Shown in pieces: positions 24,229-37,369 of a DNA stretch of 64,000 nucleotides; positions within the stretch are counted from its first letter, which is position 1; each line of letters opens with the position of its first letter. This DNA comes from Gordius sp. MW1 (lineage: Eukaryota > Nematomorpha > Gordioida > Gordea > Gordiidae), in assembly GCA_964036665.1 (NCBI GenBank), contig OZ038533.1:10252413-10316412 (forward strand). The letters run 5' to 3'. The notes under the pieces were generated by a model. That model saw nothing but the letters and a program-made list of their open reading frames with translations, had not been told where the DNA came from and made no database searches. Position numbers and translations under genes: made by a program.

Positions 24229-26016
24229 TTAAGCTGCGAGAACTATCATTTTGACAAAAGACAACGTTTTATTGTTGCGACTAGTTTGTTGTATCGCAAC
24301 GTGAGTGCTTAATTTTTCAAAAATGCACAATGCGATCATGATTTCAAAGTAATAGTTTTCTGATTCTGATAAATTTTTACTTGAGATCATAGAAACCACG
24401 TGTGAAAACGACAACTTTCATCGGATGAATACGGTTCAAAGAAAAATATGTGAAAAATTTTGAGGTAAAAATATTTATTTTTTTCAATTCTATGTGAAAG
24501 AGCATGAAAAAATATATAAAAGTAAGCCAATTTGAGAATCCTATTATCCTCGATTGACTTCCGAAAAGAAGTTTTAAGCTGCGAGAACTCATTTTGACAA
24601 AAGACAACGTTTTATTGTTGCGATTAGTTTGTTGTATCGCAACGTGAGTGCTTAATTTTTCAAAAATGCACTATGCGATCATGATTTTAAAGTAATAGTT
24701 TTCTGATTCTGATAAATTTACTTTTTATCATCGAAACCACGTCTGAAAACGACAACTTTCATCGGATGCATACGGTTGAAAGAAAAATATGTGAAAAATT
24801 TTGAGGTAAAAATATTTATTTTTTTCGATTCTATGTGAAAGAGCATGAAAAAAATAAAAGTAAGCCAATTTGAGAATCCTATTATCCTCGATTGACTTCC
24901 GAAAAGAGGTTTTAAGCTGCGAGAACTATCATTTTGTGAAGACAACGTTTTATTGTTGCGATTAGTTTGTTGTATCGCAACGTGAGTGCTTAATTTTTCA
25001 AAAATGCACTATGCGATCATGATTTCAAAGTAATAGTTTTCTGATTCTGATAAATTTTTACTTTTTATCATCGAAACCACGTCTGAAAACGACAACTTTC
25101 ATCGGATGCATACGGTTCAAAGAAAAATATGTGAAAAATTTTGAGGTAAAAATATTTATTTTTTTCAATTCTATGTGAAAGAGCATGAAAAAATATATAA
25201 AAGTAAGCCAATTTGAGAATCCTATTATCCTCGATTGACTTCCGAAAAGAGGTTTTAAGCTGCGAGAACTATCATTTTGACAAAAGACAACGTTTTATTG
25301 TTGAGATTAGTTTGTCGTATCGCAACGTGAGTGTTTAATTTTTGAAAATGGCTCTATGCGATCATGATTTCAAAGTAATAGTTTTCAGATTCTGATAAAT
25401 TTTTACTTGGGATCATAGAAACCACGTCTGAAAACGACAACTTTCATCGGATGAATACGGTTTAAAGAAAAATATGTGAAAAATTGTGAGGTAAAAATAT
25501 TTATTTTTTTCGATTCTATGTGAAAGAGCGTAAAAAAATATATAAAAGTAAGCCAATTTGAAAATCCTATTATCCTCGATTGACTTCCGAAAAGAGGTTT
25601 TAAGCTGCGAGAACTATCATTTTGACAAAAGACAACGTTTTATTGTTGCGACTAGTTTGTTGTATCGCAACGTGAGTGCTTAATTTTTCAAAAATGCACA
25701 ATGCGATCATGATTTCAAAGTAATAGTTTTCTGATTCTGATAAATTTTTACTTGAGATCATAGAAACCACGTGTGAAAACGACAACTTTCATCGGATGAA
25801 TACGGTTCAAAGAAAAATATGTGAAAAATTTTGAGGTAAAAATATTTATTTTTTTCAATTCTATGTGAAAGAGCATTGAAAAATATATAAAAGTAAGCCA
25901 ATTTGAGAATCCTATTATCCGAGATTGACTTCTGAAAAGAGGTTTTAAGCTGCGAGAACTATCATTTTGACAAAAGACAACGTTTTATTGTTGCAACTAG
26001 TTTGTTGTATCGCAAC

Positions 26017-26253
26017 GTGAGTGCTTAATTTTTCAAAAATGCACTATGCGATCATGATTTCAAAGTAATAGTTTTCTGATTCTGATAAATTTTTACTTTT
26101 TATCATCGAAACCACGTCTGAAAACGACAACTTTCATCGGATGCATACGGTTCAAAGAAAAATATGTGAAAAATTTTGAGGTAAAAATATTTTTTTTTTC
26201 AATTCTACAAAAGACAACGTTTTATTGTTGCGATTAGTTTGTTGTATCGCAAC
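26017..26253 (+). repeat. Truncated satellite unit (237 bp, ~108-bp deletion), copy 1
   Basis: The unit runs normally to CAATTCTA near 26207, then jumps directly to CAAAAGACAACG, losing about 108 bp that normally hold the TATA-like element, the conserved GAGGTTTTAAGCTGCGAG stretch and part of the region before the stem-loop. The stem-loop itself is retained. Little or no microhomology is visible at the joint. The same joint recurs at 31593, so the deletion arose once and was then copied. Confidence 0.93.
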
Positions 26254-29200
26254 GTGAGTGCTTAATTTTTGAAAATGGCTCTATGCGATCATGATTTCAA
26301 AGTAATATTTTTAAGATTCTGATAAATTTTTACTTGGGATCATAGAAACCACGTCTGAAAATGACAACTTTCATCGGATGAATACGGTTTAAAGAAAAAT
26401 ATGTGAAAAATTTTGAGGTAAAAATATTTATTTTTTTCGATTCCATGTGAAAGAGCGTAAAAAATATATAAAAGTAAGCCAATTTGAGAAGCCTATTATC
26501 CTCGATTGACTTCCGAAAAGAGGTTTTAAGCTGCGAGAACTATCATTTTGACAAAAGACAACGTTTTATTGTTGCGACTAGTTTGTTGTATCGCAACGTG
26601 AGTGCTTAATTTTTCAAAAATGCACAATGCGATAATGATTTCAAAGTAATAGTTTTCTGATTCTGATAAATTTTTACTTGAGATCATAGAAACCACGTGT
26701 GAAAACGACAACTTTCATCGGATGAATACGGTTCAAAGAAAAATATGTGAAAAATTTTTAGGTAAAAATATTTATTTTTTTCAATTCTATGTGAAAGAGC
26801 ATGAAAAAATATATAAAAGTAAGCCAAATTGAGAATCCTATTATCCGAGATTGACTTCTGAAAAGAGGTTTTAAGCTGCGAGAACTATCATTTTGACAAA
26901 AGACAACGTTTTATTGTTGCGACTAGTTTGTTGTATCGCAACGTGAGTGCTTAATTTTTCAAAAATGCACAATGCGATCATGATTTCAAAGTAATAGTTT
27001 TCTGATTCTGATAAATTTTTACTTGAGATCATAGAAACCACGTGTGAAAACGACAACTTTCATCGGATGAATACGGTTCAAAGAAAAATATGTGAAAAAT
27101 TTTGAGGTAAAAATATTTATTTTTTTCAATTCTATGTGAAAGAGCATGAAAAAATATATAAAAGTAAGCCAATTTGAGAATCCTATTATCCGAGATTGAC
27201 TTCTGAAAAGAGGTTTTAAGCTGCGAGAACTATCATTTTGACAAAAGACAACGTTTTATTGTTGCGACTAGTTTGTTGTATCGCAACGTGAGTGCTTAAT
27301 TTTTCAAAAATGCACTATGCGATCATGATTTCAAAGTAATAGTTTTCTGATTCTGATAAATTTTTACTTGAGATCATAGAAACCACGTCTGAAAACGACA
27401 ACTTTCATCGGATGAATACGGTTCAAAGAAAAATATGTGAAAAATTTTGAGGTAAAAATATTTATTTTTTTCAATTCTATATGAAAGAGCATGAAAAAAT
27501 ATATAAAAGTAAGCCAATTTGAGAATCCTATTATCCTCGATTGACTTCCGAAAAGAGGTTTTAAGCTGCGAGAACTATCATTTTGACAAAAGACAACGTT
27601 TTATTGTTGCTATTAGTTTGTTGTATCGCAACGTGAGTGCTTAATTTTTGAAAATGGCTCTATGCGATCATGATTTCAAAGTAATAGTTTTCAGATTCTG
27701 ATAAATTTTTACTTGGGATCATAGAAACCACGTCTGAAAACGACAACTTTCATCGGATGAATACGGTTCAAAGAAAAATATGTGAAAAATTTTGAGGTAA
27801 AAAAATTTATTTTTTTCGATTCTATGTGAAAGAGCATGAAAAAATATATAAAAGTAAGCCAATTTGAGAATCCTATTATCCTCGATTGACTTCCGAAAAG
27901 AGGTTTTAAGCTGCGAGAACTATCATTTTGACAAAAGACAACGTTTTATTGTTGCGATTAGTTTGTTGTATCGCAACGTGGGTGCTTAATTTTTCAAAAA
28001 TGCACTATGCGATCATGATTTCAAAGTAATAGTTTTCTGATTCTGATAAATTTTTACTTTTTATCATCGAAACCACGTCTGAAAACGACAACTTTCATCG
28101 GATGCATACGGTTCAAAGAAAAATATGTGAAAAATTTTGAGGTAAAAATATTTATTTTTTTCAATTCTATGTGAAAGAGCATGAAAAAATATATAAAAGT
28201 AAGCCAATTTGAGAATCTTATTATCCTCGATTGACTTCCGAAAAGAAGTTTTAAGCTGCGAGAACTCATTTTGACAAAAGACAACGTTTTATTGTTGCGA
28301 TTAGTTTGTTGTATCGCAACGTGAGTGCTTAATTTTTCAAAAATGCACTATGCGATCATGATTTCAAAGTAATAGTTTTCTGATTCTGATAAATTTACTT
28401 TTTATCATCGAAACCACGTCTGAAAACGACAACTTTCATCGGATGCATACGGTTGAAAGAAAAATATGTGAAAAATTTTGAGGTAAAAATATTTATTTTT
28501 TTCGATTCTATGTGAAAGAGCATGAAAAAAATAAAAGTAAGCCAATTTGAGAATCCTATTATCCTCGATTGACTTCCGAAAAGAGGTTTTAAGCTGCGAG
28601 AACTATCATTTTGACATAAGACAACGTTTTATTGTTGCGATTAGTTTGTTGTATCGCAACGTGAGTGCTTAATTTTTCAAAAATGCACTATGCGATCATG
28701 ATTTCAAAGTAATAGTTTTCTGATTCTGATAAATTTTTACTTTTTATCATCGAAACCACGTCTGAAAACGACAACTTTCATCGGATGCATACGGTTCAAA
28801 GAAAAATATGTGAAAAATTTTGAGGTAAAAATATTTATTTTTTTCAATTCTATGTGAAAGAGCATGAAAAAATATATAAAAGTAAGCCAATTTGAGAATC
28901 CTATTATCCTCGATTGACTTCCGAAAAGAGGTTTTAAGCTGCGAGAACTATCATTTTGACAAAAGACAACGTTTTATTGTTGAGATTAGTTTGTCGTATC
29001 GCAACGTGAGTGTTTAATTTTTGAAAATGGCTCTATGCGATCATGATTTCAAAGTAATAGTTTTCAGATTCTGATAAATTTTTACTTGGGATCATAGAAA
29101 CCACGTCTGAAAACGACAACTTTCATCGGATGAATACGGTTTAAAGAAAAATATGTGAAAAATTGTGAGGTAAAAATATTTATTTTTTTCGATTCTATGT

Positions 29201-31402
29201 GAAAGAGCGTAAAAAAATATATAAAAGTAAGCCAATTTGAGAATCCTATTATCCTCGATTGACTTCCGAAAAGAGGTTTTAAGCTGCGAGAACTATCATT
29301 TTGACAAAAGACAACGTTTTATTGTTGCGACTAGTTTGTTGTATCGCAACGTGAGTGCTTAATTTTTCAAAAATGCACAATGCGATCATGATTTCAAAGT
29401 AATAGTTTTCTGATTCTGATAAATTTTTACTTGAGATCATAGAAACCACGTGTGAAAACGACAACTTTCATCGGATGAATACGGTTCAAAGAAAAATATG
29501 TGAAAATTTTTGAGGTAAAAATATTTATTTTTTTCAATTCTATGTGAAAGAGCATGAAAAAATATATAAAAGTAAGCCAATTTGAGAATCTTATTATCCT
29601 CGATTGACTTCCGAAAAGAAGTTTTAAGCTGCGAGAACTCATTTTGACAAAAGACAACGTTTTATTGTTGCGATTAGTTTGTTGTATCGCAACGTGAGTG
29701 CTTAATTTTTCAAAAATGCACTATGCGATCATGATTTCAAAGTAATAGTTTTCTGATTCTGATAAATTTACTTTTTATCATCGAAACCACGTCTGAAAAC
29801 GACAACTTTCATCGGATGCATACGGTTGAAAGAAAAATATGTGAAAAATTTTGAGGTAAAAATATTTATTTTTTTCGATTCTATGTGAAAGAGCATGAAA
29901 AAATATATAAAAGTAAGCCAATTTGAGAATCCTATTATCCTCGATTGACTTCCGAAAAGAGGTTTTAAGCTGCGAGAACTATCATTTTGACAAAAGACAA
30001 CGTTTTATTGTTGCGACTAGTTTGTGTATCGCAACGTGAGTGCTTAATTTTTCAAAAATGCACAATGCGATCATGATTTCAAAGTAATAGTTTTCTGATT
30101 CTGATAAATTTTTACTTGAGATCATAGAAACCACGTGTGAAAACGACAACTTTCATCGGATGAATACGGTTCAAAGAAAAATATGTGAAAAATTTTGAGG
30201 TAAAAATATTTATTTTTTTCAATTCTATGTGAAAGAGCATGAAAAAATATATAAAAGTAAGCCAATTTGAGAATCCTATTATCCTCGATTGACTTCCGAA
30301 AAGAAGTTTTAAGCTGCGAGAACTCATTTTGACAAAAGACAACGTTTTATTGTTGCGATTAGTTTGTTGTATCGCAACGTGAGTGCTTAATTTTTCAAAA
30401 ATGCACTATGCGATCATGATTTCAAAGTAATAGTTTTCTGATTCTGATAAATTTACTTTTTATCATCGAAACCACGTCTGAAAACGACAACTTTCATCGG
30501 ATGCATACGGTTGAAAGAAAAATATGTGAAAAATTTTGAGGTAAAAATATTTATTTTTTTCGATTCTATGTGAAAGAGCATGAAAAAAATAAAAGTAAGC
30601 CAATTTGAGAATCCTATTATCCTCGATTGACTTCCGAAAAGAGGTTTTAAGCTGCGAGAACTATCATTTTGTGAAGACAACGTTTTATTGTTGCGATTAG
30701 TTTGTTGTATCGCAACGTGAGTGCTTAATTTTTCAAAAATGCACTATGCGATCATGATTTCAAAGTAATAGTTTTCTGATTCTGATAAATTTTTACTTTT
30801 TATCATCGAAACCACGTCTGAAAACGACAACTTTCATCGGATGCATACGGTTCAAAGAAAAATATGTGAAAAATTTTGAGGTAAAAATATTTATTTTTTT
30901 CAATTCTATGTGAAAGAGCATGAAAAAATATATAAAAGTAAGCCAATTTGAGAATCCTATTATCCTCGATTGACTTCCGAAAAGAGGTTTTAAGCTGCGA
31001 GAACTATCATTTTGACAAAAGACAACGTTTTATTGTTGAGATTAGTTTGTCGTATCGCAACGTGAGTGTTTAATTTTTGAAAATGGCTCTATGCGATCAT
31101 GATTTTAAAGTAATAGTTTTCAGATATAAATTTTTACTTGGGATCATAGAAACCACGTCTGAAAACGACAACTTTCATCGGATGAATACGGTTTAAAGAA
31201 AAATATGTGAAAAATTGTGAGGTAAAAATGTTTATTTTTTTCGATTCTATGTGAAAGAGCGTAAAAAAATATATAAAAGTAAGCCAATTTGAGAATCCTA
31301 TTATCCTCGATTGACTTCCGAAAAGAGGTTTTAAGCTGCGAGAACTATCATTTTGACAAAAGACAACGTTTTATTGTTGCAACTAGTTTGTTGTATCGCA
31401 AC

Positions 31403-31639
31403 GTGAGTGCTTAATTTTTCAAAAATGCACTAAGCGATCATGATTTCAAAGTAATAGTTTTCTGATTCTGATAAATTTTTACTTTTTATCATCGAAACCA
31501 CGTCTGAAAACGACAACTTTCATCGGATGCATACGGTTCAAAGAAAAATATGTGAAAAATTTTGAGGTAAAAATATTTTTTTTTTCAATTCTACAAAACA
31601 CAACGTTTTATTGTTGCGATTAGTTTGTTGTATCGCAAC
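31403..31639 (+). repeat. Truncated satellite unit (237 bp, ~108-bp deletion), copy 2
   Basis: This unit carries the same joint as the unit at 26017-26253 (CAATTCTA followed by CAAAACACAACG, joint near 31593), with a private G-to-C change just after it and CTAAGCGATC instead of CTATGCGATC near 31430. The flanking units match those around copy 1 at an offset of 5386 bp, so the truncated unit was carried along in a block duplication. Confidence 0.93.
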
Positions 31640-34600
31640 GTGAGTGCTTAATTTTTGAAAATGGCTCTATGCGATCATGATTTCAAAGTAATATTTTTAA
31701 GATTCTGATAAATTTTTACTTGGGATCATAGAAACCACGTCTGAAAATGACAACTTTCATCGGATGAATACGGTTTAAAGAAAAATATGTGAAAAATTTT
31801 GAGGTAAAAATATTTATTTTTTTCGATTCTATGTGAAAGAGCGTAAAAAATATATAAAAGTAAGCCAATTTGAGAAGCCTATATCCTCGATTGACTTCCG
31901 AAAAGAGGTTTTAAGCTGCGAGAACTATCATTTTGACAAAAGACAACGTTTTATTGTTGCGACTAGTTTGTTGTATCGCAACGTGAGTGCTTAATTTTTC
32001 AAAAATGCACAATGCGATAATGATTTCAAAGTAATAGTTTTCTGATTCTGATAAATTTTTACTTGAGATCATAGAAACCACGTGTGAAAACGACAACTTT
32101 CATCGGATGAATACGGTTCAAAGAAAAATATGTGAAAAATTTTTAGGTAAAAATATTTATTTTTTTCAATTCTATGTGAAAGAGCATGAAAAAATATATA
32201 AAAGTAAGCCAAATTGAGAATCCTATTATCCGAGATTGACTTCTGAAAAGAGGTTTTAAGCTGCGAGAACTATCATTTTGACAAAAGACAACGTTTTATT
32301 GTTGCGACTAGTTTGTTGTATCGCAACGTGAGTGCTTAATTTTTCAAAAATGCACAATGCGATCATGATTTCAAAGTAATAGTTTTCTGATTCTGATAAA
32401 TTTTTACTTGAGATCATAGAAACCACGTGTGAAAACGACAACTTTCATCGGATGAATACGGTTCAAAGAAAAATATGTGAAAAATTTTGAGGTAAAAATA
32501 TTTATTTTTTTCAATTCTATGTGAAAGAGCATGAAAAAATATATAAAAGTAAGCCAATTTGAGAATCCTATTATCCTCGATTGACTTCCGAAAAGAAGTT
32601 TTAAGCTGCGAGAACTCATTTTGACAAAAGACAACGTTTTATTGTTGCGATTAGTTTGTTGTATCGCAACGTGAGTGCTTAATTTTTCAAAAATGCACTA
32701 TGCGATCATGATTTCAAAGTAATAGTTTTCTGATTCTGATAAATTTACTTTTTATCATCGAAACCACGTCTGAAAACGACAACTTTCATCGGATGCATAC
32801 GGTTGAAAGAAAAATATGTGAAAAATTTTGAGGTAAAAATATTTATTTTTTTCGATTCTATGTGAAAGAGCATGAAAAAAATAAAAGTAAGCCAATTTGA
32901 GAATCCTATTATCCTCGATTGACTTCCGAAAAGAGGTTTTAAGCTGCGAGAACTATCATTTTGACATAAGACAACGTTTTATTGTTGCGATTAGTTTGTT
33001 GTATCGCAACGTGAGTGCTTAATTTTTCAAAAATGCACTATGCGATCATGATTTCAAAGTAATAGTTTTCTGATTCTGATAAATTTTTACTTTTTATCAT
33101 CGAAACCACGTCTGAAAACGACAACTTTCATCGGATGCATACGGTTCAAAGAAAAATATGTGAAAAATTTTGAGGTAAAAATATTTATTTTTTTCAATTC
33201 TATGTGAAAGAGCATGAAAAAATATATAAAAGTAAGCCAATTTGAGAATCCTATTATCCTCGATTGACTTCCGAAAAGAGGTTTTAAGCTGCGAGAACTA
33301 TCATTTTGACAAAAGACAACGTTTTATTGTTGAGATTAGTTTGTCGTATCGCAACGTGAGTGTTTAATTTTTGAAAATGGCTCTATGCGATCATGATTTC
33401 AAAGTAATAGTTTTCAGATTCTGATAAATTTTTACTTGGGATCATAGAAACCACGTCTGAAAACGACAACTTTCATCGGATGAATACGGTTTAAAGAAAA
33501 ATATGTGAAAAATTGTGAGGTAAAAATATTTATTTTTTTCGATTCTATGTGAAAGAGCGTAAAAAAATATATAAAAGTAAGCCAATTTGAGAATCCTATT
33601 ATCCTCGATTGACTTCCGAAAAGAGGTTTTAAGCTGCGAGAACTATCATTTTGACAAAAGACAACGTTTTATTGTTGCGACTAGTTTGTTGTATCGCAAC
33701 GTGAGTGCTTAATTTTTCAAAAATGCACAATGCGATCATGATTTCAAAGTAATAGTTTTCTGATTCTGATAAATTTTTACTTGAGATCATAGAAACCACG
33801 TGTGAAAACGACAACTTTCATCGGATGAATACGGTTCAAAGAAAAATATGTGAAAAATTTTGAGGTAAAAATATTTATTTTTTTCAATTCTATGTGAAAG
33901 AGCATGAAAAAATATATAAAAGTAAGCCAATTTGAGAATCTTATTATCCTCGATTGACTTCCGAAAAGAAGTTTTAAGCTGCGAGAACTCATTTTGACAA
34001 AAGACAACGTTTTATTGTTGCGATTAGTTTGTTGTATCGCAACGTGAGTGCTTAATTTTTCAAAAATGCACTATGCGATCATGATTTCAAAGTAATAGTT
34101 TTCTGATTCTGATAAATTTACTTTTTATCATCGAAACCACGTCTGAAAACGACAACTTTCATCGGATGCATACGGTTGAAAGAAAAATATGTGAAAAATT
34201 TTGAGGTAAAAATATTTATTTTTTTCGATTCTATGTGAAAGAGCATGAAAAAATATATAAAAGTAAGCCAATTTGAGAATCCTATTATCCTCGATTGACT
34301 TCCGAAAAGAGGTTTTAAGCTGCGAGAACTATCATTTTGACAAAAGACAACGTTTTATTGTTGCGACTAGTTTGTTGTATCGCAACGTGAGTGCTTAATT
34401 TTTCAAAAATGCACAATGCGATCATGATTTCAAAGTAATATTTTTCTGATTCTGATAAATTTTTACTTGAGATCATAGAAACCACGTGTGAAAACGACAA
34501 CTTTCATCGGATGAATACGGTTCAAAGAAAAATATGTGAAAAATTTTGAGGTAAAAATATTTATTTTTTTCGATTCTATGTGAAAGAGCATGAAAAAAAT

Positions 34601-35761
34601 AAAAGTAAGCCAATTTGAGAATCCTATTATCCTCGATTGACTTCCGAAAAGAGGTTTTAAGCTGCGAGAACTATCATTTTGTGAAGACAACGTTTTATTG
34701 TTGCGATTAGTTTGTTGTATCGCAACGTGAGTGCTTAATTTTTCAAAAATGCACTATGCGATCATGATTTCAAAGTAATAGTTTTCTGATTCTGATAAAT
34801 TTTTACTTTTTATCATCGAAACCACGTCTGAAAACGACAACTTTCATCGGATGCATACGGTTTAAAGAAAAATATGTGAAAAATTTTGAGGTAAAAATAT
34901 TTATTTTTTTCAATTCTATGTGAAAGAGCATGAAAAAATATATAAAAGTAAGCCAATTTGAGAATCCTATTATCCTCGATTGACTTCCGAAAAGAGGTTT
35001 TAAGCTGCGAGAACTATCATTTTGACAAAAGACAACGTTTTATTGTTGAGATTAGTTTGTCGTATCGCAACGTGAGTGTTTAATTTTTGAAAATGGCTCT
35101 ATGCGATCATGATTTCAAAGTAATAGTTTTCAGATTCTGATAAATTTTTACTTGGGATCATAGAAACCACGTCTGAAAACGACAACTTTCATCGGATGAA
35201 TACGGTTTAAAGAAAAATATGTGAAAAATTGTGAGGTAAAAATATTTATTTTTTTCGATTCTATGTGAAAGAGCGTAAAAAAATATATAAAAGTAAGCCA
35301 ATTTGAGAATCCTATTATCCTCGATTGACTTCCGAAAAGAGGTTTTAAGCTGCGAGAACTATCATTTTGACAAAAGACAACGTTTTATTGTTGCGACTAG
35401 TTTGTTGTATCGCAACGTGAGTGCTTAATTTTTCAAAAATGCACAATGCGATAATGATTTCAAAGTAATAGTTTTCTGATTCTGATAAATTTTTACTTGA
35501 GATCATAGAAACCACGTGTGAAAACGACAACTTTCATCGGATGAATAGGGTTCAAAGAAAAATATGTGAAAAATTTTTAGGTAAAAATATTTATTTTTTT
35601 CAATTCTATGTGAAAGAGCATGAAAAAATATATAAAAGTAAGCCAAATTGAGAATCCTATTATCCGAGATTGACTTCTGAAAAGAGGTTTTAAGCTGCGA
35701 GAACTATCATTTTGACAAAAGACAACGTTTTATTGTTGCGACTAGTTTGTTGTATCGCAAC

Positions 35762-37369
35762 GTGAGTGCTTAATTTTTCAAAAATGCACTATGCGATCAT
35801 GATTTCAAAGTAATAGTTTTCTGATTCTGATAAATTTTTACTTGAGATCATAGAAACCACGTCTGAAAACGACAACTTTCATCGGATGAATACGGTTCAA
35901 AGAAAAATATGTGAAAAATTTTGAGGTAAAAATATTTATTTTTTTCAATTCTATGTGAAAGAGCATGAAAAAATATATAAAAGTAAGCCAATTTGAGAAT
36001 CCTATTATCCTCGATTGACTTCCGAAAAGAGGTTTTAAGCTGCGAGAACTCATTTTGACAAAAGACAACGTTTTATTGTTGCGATTAGTTTGTTGTATCG
36101 CAACGTGAGTGCTTAATTTTTCAAAAATGCACTATGCGATCATGATTTCAAAGTAATAGTTTTCTGATTCTGATAAATTTACTTTTTATCATCGAAACCA
36201 CGTCTGAAAACGACAACTTTCATCGGATGCATACGGTTGAAAGAAAAATATGTGAAAAATTTTGAGGTAAAAATATTTATTTTTTTCGATTCTATGTGAA
36301 AGAGCGTAAAAAATATATAAAAGTAAGAAAATTTGAGAATCCTATTATCCTCGATTGACTTCCGAAAAGAGGTTTTAAGCTGCGAGAACTATCATTTTGA
36401 CAAAAGACAACGTTTTATTGTTGCGATTAGTTTGTTGTATCGCAACGTGAGTGCTTAATTTTTCAAAAATGCACTATGCGATCATGATTTCAAAGTAATA
36501 GTTTTCTGATTCTGATAAATTTACTTTTTATCATCGAAACCACGTCTGAAAACGACAACTTTCATCGGATGCATACGGTTGAAAGAAAAATATGTGAAAA
36601 ATTTTGAGGTAAAAATATTTATTTTTTTCAATTCTATGTTAAAGAGCATGAAAAAATATATAAAAGTAAGCCAATTTGAGAATCCTATTATCCTCGATTG
36701 ACTTCCGAAAAGAGGTTTTAAGCTGCGAGAACTATCATTTTGACAAAAGACAACGTTTTATTGTTGCGATTAGTTTGTTGTATCGCAACGTGAGTGCTTA
36801 ATTTTTGAAAATGGCTCTATGCGATCATGATTTCAAAGTAATAATTTTCAGATTCTGATAAATTTTTACTTGGGATCATAGAAACCACGTCTGAAAACGA
36901 CAACTTTCATCGGATGAATACGGTTTAAAGAAAAATATGTGAAAATTTTTGAGGTAAAAATATTTATTTTTTTCGATTCTATGTGAAAGAGCGTAAAAAA
37001 ATATATAAAAGTAAGCCAATTTGAGAATCCTATTATCCTCGATTGACTTCCGAAAAGAGGTTTTAAGCTGCGAGAACTATCATTTTGACAAAAGACAACG
37101 TTTTATTGTTGCGACTAGTTTGTTGTATCGCAACGTGAGTGCTTAATTTTTCAAAAATGCACAATGCGATCATGATTTCAAAGTAATAGTTTTCTGATTC
37201 TGATAAATTTTTGCTTGAGATCATAGAAACCACGTGTGAAAACGACAACTTTCATCGGATGAATACGGTTCAAAGAAAAATATGTGAAAAATTTTGAGGT
37301 AAAAATATTTATTTTTTTCAATTCTATGTGAAAGAGCATGAAAAAATATATAAAAGTAAGCCAATTTGA
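35762..37369 (+). repeat. Satellite units between mosaic and 11-unit repeat
   Basis: Markers are at 35762, 36105, 36447, 36790 and 37135. The units alternate between classes: 36105-36789 has two successive TTTTTATCATCG units with TTGAAAG, and 36790 begins a GAAAATGGCTCTATGCG unit with TTGGGATCATAG and GTTTAAAG. The first GTAAGAAAATTTGAG variant (loss of the GCC triplet identity) appears near 36324 and then becomes frequent up to 42.5 kb. I see no long-range duplicate of this stretch in the window. Confidence 0.75.

Larger units (their letters stand above)
24229..35762 (+). repeat. Mosaic higher-order region with re-used blocks (6 to 17 units)
   Basis: Markers: 24301, 24644, 24982, 25327, 25672, 26017, 26254, 26598, 26943, 27288, 27633, 27978, 28321, 28661, 29006, 29351, 29694, 30036, 30379, 30717, 31062, 31403, 31640, 31983, 32328, 32671, 33011, 33356, 33701, 34044, 34387, 34727, 35072, 35417, 35762. 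A rare unit ending in GTTGAGATTAGTTTGTCG closes at 25327, 29006, 31062, 33356 and 35072, which tracks block re-use. About 24.2-25.3 kb recurs at offset 5735 (17 units), 26.0-27.0 kb at offset 5386 (16 units), and 28.3-29.7 kb at offset 4350 (13 units). Between 31062 and 31403 two units seem fused (341 bp), which explains the switch from 17-unit to 16-unit offset. Repeated unequal exchange among blocks is the simplest reading. Confidence 0.85.
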
